Assembly: GCF_036961565.1 (NCBI RefSeq)
Contig: NZ_JBAMDD010000003.1
Span: 186,001-250,000 of the forward strand
DNA: 64,000 nucleotides
Direction of reading: 5' to 3'
Source: Chitinimonas sp036961565
Lineage (GTDB): Bacteria; Pseudomonadota; Gammaproteobacteria; Burkholderiales; Chitinimonadaceae
Both the position numbers and the translations under genes were made by a program. The notes beneath the pieces were generated by a model, which was not told the DNA's origin, searched no databases, and saw nothing but the letters and a program-made list of their open reading frames with translations. This document shows, piece by piece, positions 16,238 through 25,594 of this stretch; within the stretch, counting starts at the first letter, position 1, and every line of letters begins with the position of its first letter.

Positions 16238-18760
16238 TTAGCGCAAGTCGGCGGGGTCGCCCACGCCGAGTACCGCATCCCTCTCATCTGGTGTAAGCAG
16301 GGCATCCAGCCCTAATTTCAGTAGTTCACCGGCCTTGGCAACAATATGGGCCCAGCTGCAGCGATTGGCATACAGCATGCCAGCGGTATCCAGAGTGCCG
16401 CCTTGATTCAAGAAGCCCAAACCCACAGTATGGGCAGGCCCGGTATCGATACGCCGCATGGCACCCAGCAGGGGGCCGGGGCGGGTGTGTCCCGCAATAA
16501 TGCGAAATGAGCTGTGATGGGGGAAGATGCTTGCCAGTTCGGCATCTGCCAGCAATCCGGCATCAGCTGCGAGCCCTGAGTGGCTCCCCAGCCTGGCTGG
16601 TTCGTAGACATACACCACAGCATGCGGGATATCGTGTTCGTCCAGGCGGCGTGAGGCGCGCAGTGTCTCGGTCAACTGATAGCTGCCTACCGCCACCAGT
16701 ATCAGCTTTTCGTCCACCTCACCCTTGCCGACGAGCCTGAGCAGCCCCTGCTCAGTCAACTGGCGTGCCGACTCTGGTGGCAGGCGGACGGGTACGGCGC
16801 GCTTGGGCGCGACCACACACCAGAGCTGACCCCGGCTGCGATAGCAGGCATCCAGCGTGGCGACCGCGCTGTTCCAGTCGGGCGGGAACACCAGCCGGGC
16901 ATGCGGGCTGGCTTCGGCCAACCAAGCTTCCGCCAGGGTTGTGTCCTGGTGTGAGAGTTCGTTCTTGCCATTCTCCCAGGCGTGGGAAGACAGCAGCAGT
17001 GGGACAGAGAGCCAACCGGGCGGGCGGCCAGCCTCGGACTGATTGCGGGCGAAATTGGCTTCCTGCCGCAGTGCGCCCAGCATTTTCACGGCAAAGGCCT
17101 CGTAGCTGACCGCCAGATTGAGCCCGCCCTTGTTGGCCAGGGCAGCGCTGATGACCGCTTCTTCATTGAGCGCGGTGATCACACCGCCGGTCAGCGATTC
17201 CGGATTGCCTGGCTCGGGGTGGGTGACGCGGTGTTTGAACCGCTCCAGCGTGTTGCCCATGCCATTGCTACGTAGTTCGTCCGGGTTGGCTACCCTTACC
17301 CTGAGTTGCGGATTGGCCTCGGCGATGGCGCAGAAGGTGGCATCAAACGCCGCCATGGGCGAGACCAGCGGCGATGCCATATCGTCCCGCCAGGGAAGGC
17401 TGGGGGCATGGTAGTCCGGGCGTCGCTGCGCCATGGCGTGATCGCGCTCGGCGGGCCTGCCTTGCACCGCATGGTTGCGGAACCGTTGGCGGGCATCCTG
17501 CCAGGCCGAGGGGTGGACCCAGAGCTGGGCTGCAGCATGGTTGAAACGCTGGCGGCAGCTTGCATCGAAGCTGGGGTTACCGCCCAGCGGCAGATTGTGG
17601 GCCAGGTTGGTGCCAGCACCGGGGAAGCCAAAGCCCTTGGGGGCATGGGCGATGGCGTAGGGCATACGTACAGGGTACTCGGCACGACCCTGTGCAATCT
17701 CGGCCGCCTGAGCTGCCAGGCTGGATTCCATATGCAGTATGGCCCAGGCAAAGGCTGCCGGGTCGGTGCCATCGATTTCCATGGGCTCGAAGCCGTTCAG
17801 GCGCAAGTGCTCGATAAACCAGGCCACGCCGCCATCCTGCTCCAGTCCACTGCGCTGCTCGATGCGGCGTCCATTCAATATCATCACGGGGAGGGCCGCG
17901 CCGCAATCTTCTGCCCGCCACCAGCGGGGTATCCAGTCGCTGCCGCGTTGCTCTTCAAAGGCGCCATCGCTGAGGAAGCTGACCAGCGTCTCCCCCGGTA
18001 GCGGCATGTGCACATACTGAAGTTCGGCAAAACCAAGGTAGCCCCCTTCAATCACGCCCCCCGCCGTATGGGCGTTGACGTGGCTACCCAGTGGTGCCCG
18101 AGGTCGTCCGCTGGCATGGAGGGCATAGCTGTAGAAATCCTGGCAGAGCTGGCTGAGCCCCGCATCATCACAGGGGTAGCGTTCGGCCTGCTCCGGATAT
18201 TGGTTACCCAGCAGTGTGTTGACAGCTTCGATGGCGGCGACGCAATGGCCTTGCCCCATCAGCCAGCTACGCGTCTGTCCGGTCAGGGCGTTGGCCAACA
18301 GATAGCCGACATAGGCAGGCACCATATTGAGCGCACCGCCGGTATGCCCCTCAGGTGTCGACTTGAAGTCCGTTGCCGCCAGGGGCGTGCCATCCAGCTT
18401 CACCTGCTTGCAGTAGGTCATGTGGGCGACCAGCCACATGGCTTGGCTACAAAGCCTGTCAGCGGCGTGCAGCAGGGACGCCACCTGACTGCTGTCGCCC
18501 CCATGCCAAGGTATGGCGGCTGCCTGCAACAGCTGTGCCCAGCGCGCCTGGGTATGCTGGTCGTGCTGGATGACACCATACCCCTGCGCCCAGGCATGCA
18601 GCTGAGGTGGGGGTTGAACGTCTGCCGGGGTGGGCTTGGGTTGGTAGGCAATAGCCGTGCCGGCCTGTAACTTGCGGTAGGGGAAGCCTCTGTGGCCGTC
18701 CTGCATGGGCAGTCCGGCATCTTGGGCAGGTGTATGGAGCAATTGATCAAGGTGGTTCAA
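16238..18760 (-). CDS. Thiamine diphosphate-dependent phosphoketolase-family enzyme, divergent
   Basis: An 840-residue member of the XFP phosphoketolase superfamily, slightly longer than the common 790-820. Recognisable blocks are LMGQGHCVAAIEAVN (family GPGHGGP region), NAHTAGGVIEGGYLGFA (PGSIHEGGELGY region), SDGAFEEQ in place of the GDGEAETG ThDP/Mg motif, AVSYEAFAVKMLGAL and ELSHQDTTL (family THQDPG). Phosphoketolases split xylulose-5-P or fructose-6-P into acetyl-P and an aldose phosphate, but the changed motifs make that activity uncertain. The start is TTG 18760 with a full AGGAGG five bases upstream; the first ATG is 18 codons later. It appears monocistronic. Confidence 0.8.
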   Translation of the reverse strand: MNHLDQLLHTPAQDAGLPMQDGHRGFPYRKLQAGTAIAYQPKPTPADVQPPPQLHAWAQGYGVIQHDQHTQARWAQLLQAAAIPWHGGDSSQVASLLHAADRLCSQAMWLVAHMTYCKQVKLDGTPLAATDFKSTPEGHTGGALNMVPAYVGYLLANALTGQTRSWLMGQGHCVAAIEAVNTLLGNQYPEQAERYPCDDAGLSQLCQDFYSYALHASGRPRAPLGSHVNAHTAGGVIEGGYLGFAELQYVHMPLPGETLVSFLSDGAFEEQRGSDWIPRWWRAEDCGAALPVMILNGRRIEQRSGLEQDGGVAWFIEHLRLNGFEPMEIDGTDPAAFAWAILHMESSLAAQAAEIAQGRAEYPVRMPYAIAHAPKGFGFPGAGTNLAHNLPLGGNPSFDASCRQRFNHAAAQLWVHPSAWQDARQRFRNHAVQGRPAERDHAMAQRRPDYHAPSLPWRDDMASPLVSPMAAFDATFCAIAEANPQLRVRVANPDELRSNGMGNTLERFKHRVTHPEPGNPESLTGGVITALNEEAVISAALANKGGLNLAVSYEAFAVKMLGALRQEANFARNQSEAGRPPGWLSVPLLLSSHAWENGKNELSHQDTTLAEAWLAEASPHARLVFPPDWNSAVATLDACYRSRGQLWCVVAPKRAVPVRLPPESARQLTEQGLLRLVGKGEVDEKLILVAVGSYQLTETLRASRRLDEHDIPHAVVYVYEPARLGSHSGLAADAGLLADAELASIFPHHSSFRIIAGHTRPGPLLGAMRRIDTGPAHTVGLGFLNQGGTLDTAGMLYANRCSWAHIVAKAGELLKLGLDALLTPDERDAVLGVGDPADLR

Positions 18761-19055
18761 GGCTTCCTCCTGTGGGTCTAGCGCCTGTTATGAACTTCAA
18801 TCTTTGAAAACAGAAATCAGTTCCTGCAACCCGCTCAAGCTGATGGGAGCCGGCTGGTTCAGGCATACCCGGTACTTGTGGTGAGTAGCACCTTACCCCC
18901 TGCAGCAAGGTTGGACGTTGATGCGGATCAAGCTCGCGTTGGCGGCAAAGGCTTACTGCACTTTAGCGCCTGTTCACGGTCAATCCACCTCGTCGTGACG
19001 GTGTGGAAAGATCCAATACAAGCTTTTTGCCACGTAGTTACCCCATCAAATGAAA
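18761..19055. other. Gene-free stretch upstream of the phosphoketolase gene
   Basis: About 295 bases between the S9 peptidase terminator and the phosphoketolase TTG start. It should hold the phosphoketolase promoter. I see no clear operator, ORF or RNA in it. Confidence 0.4.
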
Positions 19056-19080
19056 ACAGGGGAGGCTATGCCTCCCCTGT
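19056..19080 (-). terminator. Rho-independent terminator of the S9 peptidase gene
   Basis: On the reverse strand ACAGGGGAGG pairs perfectly with CCTCCCCTGT around a five-base loop, followed by TTTCATTTG. It begins about 25 bases after the peptidase stop codon. Confidence 0.85.
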
Positions 19081-19105
19081 GATGCCTTGCTGTGCGGCAA
19101 ACCGC

Positions 19106-21046
19106 TTACTTGGCCGGCTTCAGGTAACGCTCAAAGAACTTCAGTGTATGGCCTATGCTGGCCACCTGGTTTTCGCGCTTCTGCGCGCCGTGGCCTTCGT
19201 CGGCAAACAGGATCAGATCCGAGGGAACGCCTTTCTTCTGGGCGGCCTCATACATCTGCACTGCTTCGCCTACCGGCACACGGGGGTCGCTGGCTCCCTG
19301 GATGATGAGCAATGGGTCTTTCAGCTTGTCGATATGGGTGATGGGCGAGAGCTTGATCAAGGCCTCGCGGTCTGCGACCGGATCACCATACTCGGCTACG
19401 CGCAGGGCGCGGCGATAGGGGGCGGTGTTTTCCAGGAAGGTCAGCAGGTTGGAGATGCCGACGGTGGAGACGCCCGCATCATAGCTGCCAGAAAACATGG
19501 TCATGGCGGCCATGCTGGAGTAGCCACCATAGCTGCCACCCATCACGCCTATCTTGGGTGCAATGCCGTTCTTGCTCCAGGCCTTCTTCATATGAATGGC
19601 GGCATCTTCGATATCGGTCACCACCTTGAGGCGCTTGGCACCATTGTCCATGTTCAGCCAGGTCTTGCCATAGCCGTCAGAGCCGCGGACATTGGGTTCG
19701 ACATAGATGAAACCGGCATCGACGAACAGTTGGGCATAAGGCGAGAAACCTGCGTCTGACTGTGCTTCCGGCCCGCCATGGAAGTGCACGACAACAGGGC
19801 AGGGCGCGGGGTTGCATTGGGCCGGGCGGCGTACAAACATGGGGATCTGGGCGCCATCACGCGTCGGATAGGTTTCCAGTGTAGCGACCGCGAACTTGCT
19901 GGTGTCGGTCTCTGGTGATGACGGCAGCACCCACTGGGTCAGCTTGCCGTTGTTCCAGTCCAACACATAGCTGGTGCGGGGGGCCGTGGCCGTTTCCACG
20001 CTGACAATGATCTTGCTGCCATCGCGCGTGCCGCCGCTGACGGTGACGTGATCAGCACCTTGGAACTCGGGCAGCTTGATCGGCTTGAGGGTCTTCGCAT
20101 CCAGCGCGAAGGTCTTGGTGTACCCACCCTCGTTGACGGAGTAGAACAGGCGGCTCTTGGGATTGTCCAGGCCAAAGCCGGCCACATCCCACTTCAATTC
20201 CGGGCTGATGGCCTCGAACTTGCCGGCTACCCATTTGTACAGGCGGCGGAACTCGCCGAACTTGTTGGTTTGCACCAGCAGTTCACCATCACGCGCACCG
20301 TAGCGTACATCGTATTCTTCCTTCTCAGCCTGGCCGATGATGGGCTTGAGCTTGCCATCCCTGGGGTTCCACTCCCATACCTCGGTCGCTACATTGCTGA
20401 GCGCCTTGCCTGCCAGCAATGTGCCATCGGGTTTGTGATCGATGATGCTCCAGTAGCCCTTTTCGCCGAACAGGCGTTCCTTCTTCTTGCTCTGCAGATC
20501 GTAGCGATAGACGGTATAGCTGTCGCGGCTCTCGTCGTTGCTGCGGAAATAGATGTAGCGACCATCATCGCTGATGAATTCAAAGAAGGTTTGCACACCA
20601 GGAATGTGCTGGATGAGCTGCAGTTCGCCGCCACGCGCGGGTTGCAGATAAAGCCCCGGATTCTCCTCGCCCTTGCGGTCGCGGCTCAGGACCAGCCATT
20701 TGCCATCGGGGGTGATGTCGGCAATGCTGGTGGCATCCTCGCCGCCGGTCATCTGCACCGGGAAGGCTTGCGGACCATCTATCCGCCAGACCTGGGCGAC
20801 ACCGGTGACCCGCCAGCCGAAGTACAGCGACTTGGCATCGGGTGACAGCAGGCCTGCGCCGGGTGCACGCAGATCCAGCACGCCCTGCACTTTGCGGCTC
20901 AGGTCTGAATCCAGTGGTTTGGCGCGGAATTTCTCTAGCGTATCGGCGCTGACGCTATCTGCACCCAGACCCTTGTAGGTGGTGGTCTCAGCTGCCTGGG
21001 CGGCAAAGCCGGCTGCAATCAGCGCGGCGAGCAATGCATGTTTCAT
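19106..21046 (-). CDS. Secreted prolyl oligopeptidase-family serine peptidase (S9)
   Basis: A 646-residue periplasmic or secreted peptidase. A signal peptide (MKHALLAALIAAGFAAQA) precedes a beta-propeller of about 380 residues, and then a C-terminal alpha/beta hydrolase domain. The catalytic serine (about 504) lies in GVMGGSYGGYSS, the aspartate in IQGASDPRVPV and the histidine in FADEGHGAQ. VVVHFHGGPEAQS is the typical S9C oxyanion region. It should cut short peptides, possibly dipeptidyl or acylaminoacyl type. The open frame extends 14 codons upstream, but ATG 21046 gives a proper signal peptide and has AGGTAA upstream. It forms a single-gene unit. Confidence 0.92.
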   Translation of the reverse strand: MKHALLAALIAAGFAAQAAETTTYKGLGADSVSADTLEKFRAKPLDSDLSRKVQGVLDLRAPGAGLLSPDAKSLYFGWRVTGVAQVWRIDGPQAFPVQMTGGEDATSIADITPDGKWLVLSRDRKGEENPGLYLQPARGGELQLIQHIPGVQTFFEFISDDGRYIYFRSNDESRDSYTVYRYDLQSKKKERLFGEKGYWSIIDHKPDGTLLAGKALSNVATEVWEWNPRDGKLKPIIGQAEKEEYDVRYGARDGELLVQTNKFGEFRRLYKWVAGKFEAISPELKWDVAGFGLDNPKSRLFYSVNEGGYTKTFALDAKTLKPIKLPEFQGADHVTVSGGTRDGSKIIVSVETATAPRTSYVLDWNNGKLTQWVLPSSPETDTSKFAVATLETYPTRDGAQIPMFVRRPAQCNPAPCPVVVHFHGGPEAQSDAGFSPYAQLFVDAGFIYVEPNVRGSDGYGKTWLNMDNGAKRLKVVTDIEDAAIHMKKAWSKNGIAPKIGVMGGSYGGYSSMAAMTMFSGSYDAGVSTVGISNLLTFLENTAPYRRALRVAEYGDPVADREALIKLSPITHIDKLKDPLLIIQGASDPRVPVGEAVQMYEAAQKKGVPSDLILFADEGHGAQKRENQVASIGHTLKFFERYLKPAK

Positions 21047-21122
21047 GTGTGAGTTACCTATCGGCTTGAAGTTATACATGGGTGCCAAGCACCCGCTTGC
21101 GCAGCTTGGCGGTGTCGCGCCA

Positions 21123-21344
21123 TTAATCCATCTTCCAGTCGGCGATCTTCAGTCGATCGATACCCTTGAACTCGCCAAACAGGATGATCAGCAGGTCGAC
21201 CATGGCCCAGATGCACAAGCCACCCAAGGTAAGTAGCTGTATCACGGCGGAAATGGTCTTGCCTGCATAGAAGCGGTGGGCGCCTACCCAGCCAAGCAGC
21301 AGGCATAGGATCAGCGCCGGGGGCCAGTTCTTATCGCCTGTCAA
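21123..21344 (-). CDS. Small TM2-domain membrane protein
   Basis: A roughly 73-residue protein made almost wholly of a TM2 domain: LILCLLLGWVGAHRFYAG is the first helix with the GxHRFY turn, and LGGLCIWAMVDLLIILFG is the second. The tail is EFKGIDRLKIADWKMD. Function of TM2 proteins in bacteria is unknown. The open frame starts 48 codons earlier, but that extension looks non-coding. TTG 21344 directly follows GGGGGAAA and gives the normal family start, though the spacing is short. It lies between the S9 peptidase and an ABC permease on the same strand. Confidence 0.75.
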   Translation of the reverse strand: MTGDKNWPPALILCLLLGWVGAHRFYAGKTISAVIQLLTLGGLCIWAMVDLLIILFGEFKGIDRLKIADWKMD

Positions 21345-21494
21345 TTTCCCCCAAGGTAATGCGTTGCAGCGCGGCGGTATGCTTCCGCCTGTCTTCTGCA
21401 CATGCTGGCATGGCCGACCATAACTGAACACGCAGAGGCATTGCGTGGCAGGCGAGGGTCGGCCATGTATTACTTGCCGGGCCGGCAATAACGG

Positions 21495-22718
21495 TTATTC
21501 GTAACGCAAGGCCTCGATAGGATCAAGGTTAGCGGCCTTGGAGGCAGGCATGATACCGAACACCACGCCTACCACGGCACAGAAGGCTGCGGCCCCCAGG
21601 CTGGCCCACAGCGGCACGGATGCCGGTGGGAAGTTAGGTATCAATGCTGCTACGCCATGCCCCAGACCATAGCCGATGGCGATACCTATCAGGCCGCCGA
21701 TCAGACTGAGCAAACCGGCTTCGATCAGGAACTGCACCAGGATATCGCGTCGGGTGGCGCCCAAGGCTTTCAGGATCCCGATCTCGCGCGTCCGCTCCGT
21801 CACCGATACCAGCATTACCGTCATGATGCCTATGCCGCCCACCAAGAGGGAGATACCGACGATGCCGCCCAGCACCAGAGTGCCCATGCTGGTAATCTTC
21901 TCGAAGGTCTTGGCGATCTGATCCGGTGACTGGATCTCGAAGTCATCCTCCTCATCAAACTTCAGGTTGTGGTTGATGCGCAGGGCGCGGGTTACCCTGG
22001 CCTTGACCGCTTCAACCTCATCCAGTTGCGAGGTGGTGAAGTTAATCTCGAAATCCACCTTGGCCTTGTTGCCGGTCAATGCCCTGGCCGTCTCGAAAGG
22101 AATCAGGGCGTAGTTGTCCTGGTTGAAACCAAAGACCTCGCCACGGGATTCCATGACGCCTACCACCTTGAACCATTCACGACCCAGCTGTATGTAACTG
22201 CCGACCGGATTGTCGGGCAGCTTGAGATCCTCCCGCACCTTGTCGCCAATGACGACTACCCGGCGACGGGTGTCATTGTCAGCTGGTACCAGAAAGCGAC
22301 CCAGGCGGGTAAAGCGCCGTTCTATCATCTGGTATTCGGCGGTAATGCCCAATACGAATGGCGTGGCCGTCTCGGCCCTATGACTGGCGGTACCCAGTGG
22401 TGCTGCCATGACGGGAGCCACGTGCCCTACGCCTTCCACCCGGTAGCGCAACAGATCCAGGTCGGAATCCTTCAAGTAGCGATAGTCACCGCTCAGCCGG
22501 TTTTCCCGGGTATTGAGGGCTTCCACCTTGAGCGAGCCGCCACCCAGGTCTGCAAACTGGGCGGAGATCGACTGGGCAAAGCCTTGCATCAGGGCCACTA
22601 CGGCGACCACAGCAGCGGTACCGATCAGGATACCCAGGGTGGTGAGAAAGCTGCGCAAGCGATTGGCCAGGATATTGGCCATGGCGGCACGCAGTGATTC
22701 AATCATGACGATAATCAT
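21495..22718 (-). CDS. MacB-type ABC transporter permease
   Basis: A 407-residue permease of the MacB/FtsX type. Helix one (FLTTLGILIGTAAVVAVVAL) is followed by a MacB periplasmic core domain (about 50-260), then three helices (VLGGIVGISLLVGGIGIM, SLIGGLIGIAIGYGLGHGV, LGAAAFCAVVGVVFGIM). The cytoplasmic coupling segment reads SVTERTREIGILKALGATRRD, the classic MacB signature. The C-terminus PASKAANLDPIEALRYE is also typical. ATG 22718 overlaps the TGA of the ATPase gene. Cassette order here is adaptor-ATPase-permease, unlike the one at 13-16 kb. Confidence 0.93.
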   Translation of the reverse strand: MIIVMIESLRAAMANILANRLRSFLTTLGILIGTAAVVAVVALMQGFAQSISAQFADLGGGSLKVEALNTRENRLSGDYRYLKDSDLDLLRYRVEGVGHVAPVMAAPLGTASHRAETATPFVLGITAEYQMIERRFTRLGRFLVPADNDTRRRVVVIGDKVREDLKLPDNPVGSYIQLGREWFKVVGVMESRGEVFGFNQDNYALIPFETARALTGNKAKVDFEINFTTSQLDEVEAVKARVTRALRINHNLKFDEEDDFEIQSPDQIAKTFEKITSMGTLVLGGIVGISLLVGGIGIMTVMLVSVTERTREIGILKALGATRRDILVQFLIEAGLLSLIGGLIGIAIGYGLGHGVAALIPNFPPASVPLWASLGAAAFCAVVGVVFGIMPASKAANLDPIEALRYE

Positions 22719-23428
22719 GCGGCCACCTCGCTGGCAGTGGTGTGGGCGACACTGTCAAATACGATACGCCCGTCATTGACGCGTACAGTGCGCTGACAAT
22801 GGGCGGCAATATCCGGTTCGTGCGTGACCAGCACCACGGTCTGGCCATCCTGGTGGAGGGCATCGAACAGGGCCATGATTTCCTCGCTGGTACGGGAGTC
22901 CAGGTTGCCGGTCGGCTCGTCGGCCAGCAGGAGGGAAGGATTACCTACCAGTGCCCGGGCCACGGCCACGCGCTGGCGCTGCCCCCCTGACAGCTGGTTG
23001 GGCCGGTGTTGCAGCTTGTCGCCCAGGCCAACCCGGCGCAATGACTCTGCCGCCTGCCGCTCGCGCTCCTTGAGTGGTATGCCCCTATACACCAGCGGCT
23101 GTGCGACATTGCCCAGCACTGTCATGCGCGGCAGCAGATGAAAGCTCTGGAACACAAAGCCGATTTCCTGGTTGCGTATGGCGGCCAGTTCATCATCGCG
23201 CAGGGTGCCGATATCGCGATTGTTCAGCGTGTAGCGCCCAGTGGTAGGGGTATCCAGGCAGCCCAGCAGATTCATCAGGGTGGATTTGCCTGAACCGGAC
23301 GGACCGACCAGTGCCACGTATTCGTTACGCTGTATCTGCAGGTCCACACCGCGCAGGGCCTCAAACTCGGTGTCGCCCATACGGTAGCGCTTGACGATGC
23401 CCGACAGCTCTATCAAGGCCCGACTCAT
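22715..23428 (-). CDS. MacB-type ABC transporter ATP-binding protein
   Basis: A 237-residue ATPase with Walker A GPSGSGKST (about 41-49), Q-loop FVFQSFHLLPRMTVL, signature LSGGQRQRVAVARAL, Walker B LLLADEPTGNLDSRT and H-loop VVLVTHEPD. In E. coli MacB the ATPase and permease are one protein; here they are two genes that overlap by four bases. It also overlaps the adaptor gene by four bases. Confidence 0.94.
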   Translation of the reverse strand: MSRALIELSGIVKRYRMGDTEFEALRGVDLQIQRNEYVALVGPSGSGKSTLMNLLGCLDTPTTGRYTLNNRDIGTLRDDELAAIRNQEIGFVFQSFHLLPRMTVLGNVAQPLVYRGIPLKERERQAAESLRRVGLGDKLQHRPNQLSGGQRQRVAVARALVGNPSLLLADEPTGNLDSRTSEEIMALFDALHQDGQTVVLVTHEPDIAAHCQRTVRVNDGRIVFDSVAHTTASEVAA

Positions 23429-24636
23429 TCGGCTTCATCCTTGTTCTTGCTCTTCTTGTCGGCCTTCTTCTCATTGGCCTTGAGCGGGTCGCCATTCTTC
23501 AGCTCATTCAGGGTCTTGCCTGGACCTGTCACTACGCTGTCACCCGGCTTCAAGCCCTTGGTGATTTCCTGCCAGCGGTCGTCGGACGTACCCAGCTCGA
23601 TTTCCACCCGCTTGGCCTTGCCGTCCTGCGCCAGTACGAGGAAGCGCTGGGTGGTCTTGGCATTTTCCTTCTCTTCAGTGATGACCGCCTCGACCGGCAC
23701 AGCCAGGCGCTTGCTGCCATCACTCAAGAATATCTCGGCCCGCGCGCTCATGCCCGAGCGCAGCTTGAGGCTGGTATCCGGCTTCAGGCTGACGGTGACC
23801 TTGTAGGCTCGGCTTTGGCCTTCGGTGGTGCTGGCCAATGCGACTTTCTCTACCAGGCCCTTCAAGGCGGTCTCGGGATACGCTGCCGGGTAGATATCGA
23901 CGGCCTGGCCAACATTGACCTTGGCGATATCGCCCTCATCCACCTTGATTTCTGCCTGGATGGCCGAGGTATCGGCAATGGTTAGCAGTTGGGCGCCGGC
24001 CTGGCTGGAAATGGAAGGAATGGCGGTCTCGCCGACCTTGATGGGCAGACTGACAACGCGGCCTGCCATCGGGGCACGGATTTCAGTCTTACCCAGCTGC
24101 TCACGCGCCTCCTTCAGCACGGCATCGGCGCGGCGCAAGGCCTCCTTGCTGGATTTCAGCTCCACTTCGGCCAGCTGCAACTGGTTCTTGTCCTGGTCGA
24201 ATTTGGAATGGTCAACCATGCGGGCTTCAAACAGCTTGCGGGTACGCTCGAACTGGATGCGGCGCAGCTCCAGTGCGGTGCGCTGCTGTTCTATGCTCAA
24301 GCTGCTCTGTCGCAGCCCGGCTTCTTCGCGCTCGATGGCGTTGCGGTAACTTTCCGGGTCCAGCCGCAGCAGCAGTTGTCCAGCCTTCACATCGTCGCCT
24401 TCTGCTACCAGGATTTCCTGCACGCGCGCCGTGACTTCAGAGCGCAGGTCAACCTCGGTGCGATAGGTCAGGCTGCCTGAGGCCAGGATGGTGGGCTTGA
24501 TCTCCTGCTGTGCCGCAATCGCGATGTCCACCGGCTTGCCATCACCGCCGGATTTGGATTTGACCACCAGGGGAACCGCAATGATGCCGACGACGGCAAT
24601 CAGGCCCAGCCACTTTTTCTTGAAAGGAAGCTTCAT
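23425..24636 (-). CDS. MacA-like periplasmic adaptor with lysine-rich tail
   Basis: A 403-residue membrane fusion protein. It has an N-terminal anchor (KKKWLGLIAVVGIIAVPLVV), lipoyl halves (EVTARVQEILVAEGDDVKAGQ and KTEIRAPMAGRVVSLPIKVG), a long alpha-hairpin (about 95-185), a beta-barrel and a membrane-proximal domain. The C-terminus is a lysine/glutamate/aspartate-rich tail (KKADKKSKNKDEAE), unusual for the family. ATG 24636 is chosen over an extension of 21 codons. It should bind the ABC pair downstream and an outer-membrane channel encoded elsewhere. Confidence 0.9.
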   Translation of the reverse strand: MKLPFKKKWLGLIAVVGIIAVPLVVKSKSGGDGKPVDIAIAAQQEIKPTILASGSLTYRTEVDLRSEVTARVQEILVAEGDDVKAGQLLLRLDPESYRNAIEREEAGLRQSSLSIEQQRTALELRRIQFERTRKLFEARMVDHSKFDQDKNQLQLAEVELKSSKEALRRADAVLKEAREQLGKTEIRAPMAGRVVSLPIKVGETAIPSISSQAGAQLLTIADTSAIQAEIKVDEGDIAKVNVGQAVDIYPAAYPETALKGLVEKVALASTTEGQSRAYKVTVSLKPDTSLKLRSGMSARAEIFLSDGSKRLAVPVEAVITEEKENAKTTQRFLVLAQDGKAKRVEIELGTSDDRWQEITKGLKPGDSVVTGPGKTLNELKNGDPLKANEKKADKKSKNKDEAE

Positions 24637-24713
24637 CGATGTCTCGGTAATAAATGCGGACAAGTTGTAAACAGAAGCAGTGCAGGCTATCGCCTGCACC
24701 GCAGTTTGGGGGC

Positions 24714-25391
24714 TTACATCACGGCGACGACCACAGCCCAGATGCCATAGATGACCACAGAGGGCAGGGCGGCGACGATGATGGCGGATGTCCAGCTGCT
24801 ACCTGTCCAACTGCGCAGGCCGATGGCGGCGAGGCCCATGGACCAGATGCTCAGCAAGTCCACGCTGGTAGCCAGCGCATACCAGCGGCTACTGCTGGGC
24901 AAGTCCAGCAACAAGGGCGACAGGTGGGTCAGATTCAGCGATTGCAGCGTGGTTTCGGGCGACATGCCGAAAATCCCAACCAGGGCAACCAGGCCAGATA
25001 GCAGTTGCGGCATGGATGACCAGAGCGAGAATGACAGCCAGGCGAGAAAGCGCTCGTCCTTGCAGCCCAGTACCTTACCGGCCAGCATGTAGTAGACCGC
25101 CATGATCAGGTAGACCACCGGTATGCCCAAGGCAGCGCCAATCAGGCCGCTGATCATCATGATGTTGCCGCTCATGTGCTCTTTGGCGGCCGCTATATCA
25201 GCCGGCTTCATGTCCTCATTGGCCGAAAGGGTTTGCATGATCATCCAGTCGGTGTCCACCCGGCTGAAGTAGAAGAAGATGACCAGGCAACTGACCAGGA
25301 TGAACAGGCCCATGGGCAGGAGGACATCAGGTTTTTCCTTGAGTCGCTCGAACAGCTTGCCGGGTTCAGTAAAAACGTTGATCAGTTGCAT
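24714..25391 (-). CDS. Yip1-family integral membrane protein
   Basis: A 225-residue polytopic protein of the bacterial YIP1 family. The N-terminal amphipathic stretch MQLINVFTEPGKLFERLKEKP is the usual signature (a start of type FTxPxxxFxxLxxxP), followed by about five hydrophobic helices. Function is unknown. In other bacteria such proteins often sit beside MacAB-like transporters, and here the gene ends 77 bases before the adaptor start, so it may be the first gene of that operon. Confidence 0.82.
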   Translation of the reverse strand: MQLINVFTEPGKLFERLKEKPDVLLPMGLFILVSCLVIFFYFSRVDTDWMIMQTLSANEDMKPADIAAAKEHMSGNIMMISGLIGAALGIPVVYLIMAVYYMLAGKVLGCKDERFLAWLSFSLWSSMPQLLSGLVALVGIFGMSPETTLQSLNLTHLSPLLLDLPSSSRWYALATSVDLLSIWSMGLAAIGLRSWTGSSWTSAIIVAALPSVVIYGIWAVVVAVM

Positions 25392-25560
25392 GATGTCCTC
25401 TATTGCCTTTGTTATGGGGTGATCCAGGCCGCGTTATCTGGCAGTGCCGTCTGCAGCATCAGGAACGGGCTGGATGTTAGCGATAGACGGCTATGCCGTG
25501 AGATTGAATGCGATGGAATGGCGGAAAATGTACTCGAATGACGACAGACCGGGATTGAAT

Positions 25561-25583
25561 GCGCCCTCCGTGTGGGAGGGCGC
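25561..25583 (-). terminator. Hairpin after the RND pump gene
   Basis: GCGCCCTCC pairs perfectly with GGAGGGCGC around a five-base loop, just after the RND stop codon on the reverse strand. The following bases (ATTCAATCC) are not U-rich, so this is a weak intrinsic terminator or only an mRNA end hairpin. Confidence 0.5.
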
Positions 25584-25594
25584 ATACGCTTCGA

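Noticed and set aside
24637..24699. 21-codon upstream extension of the MacA-like adaptor
   Set aside because: The anchor helix starts right after MKLPFKKK at 24636; the extension would break the signal-anchor layout.
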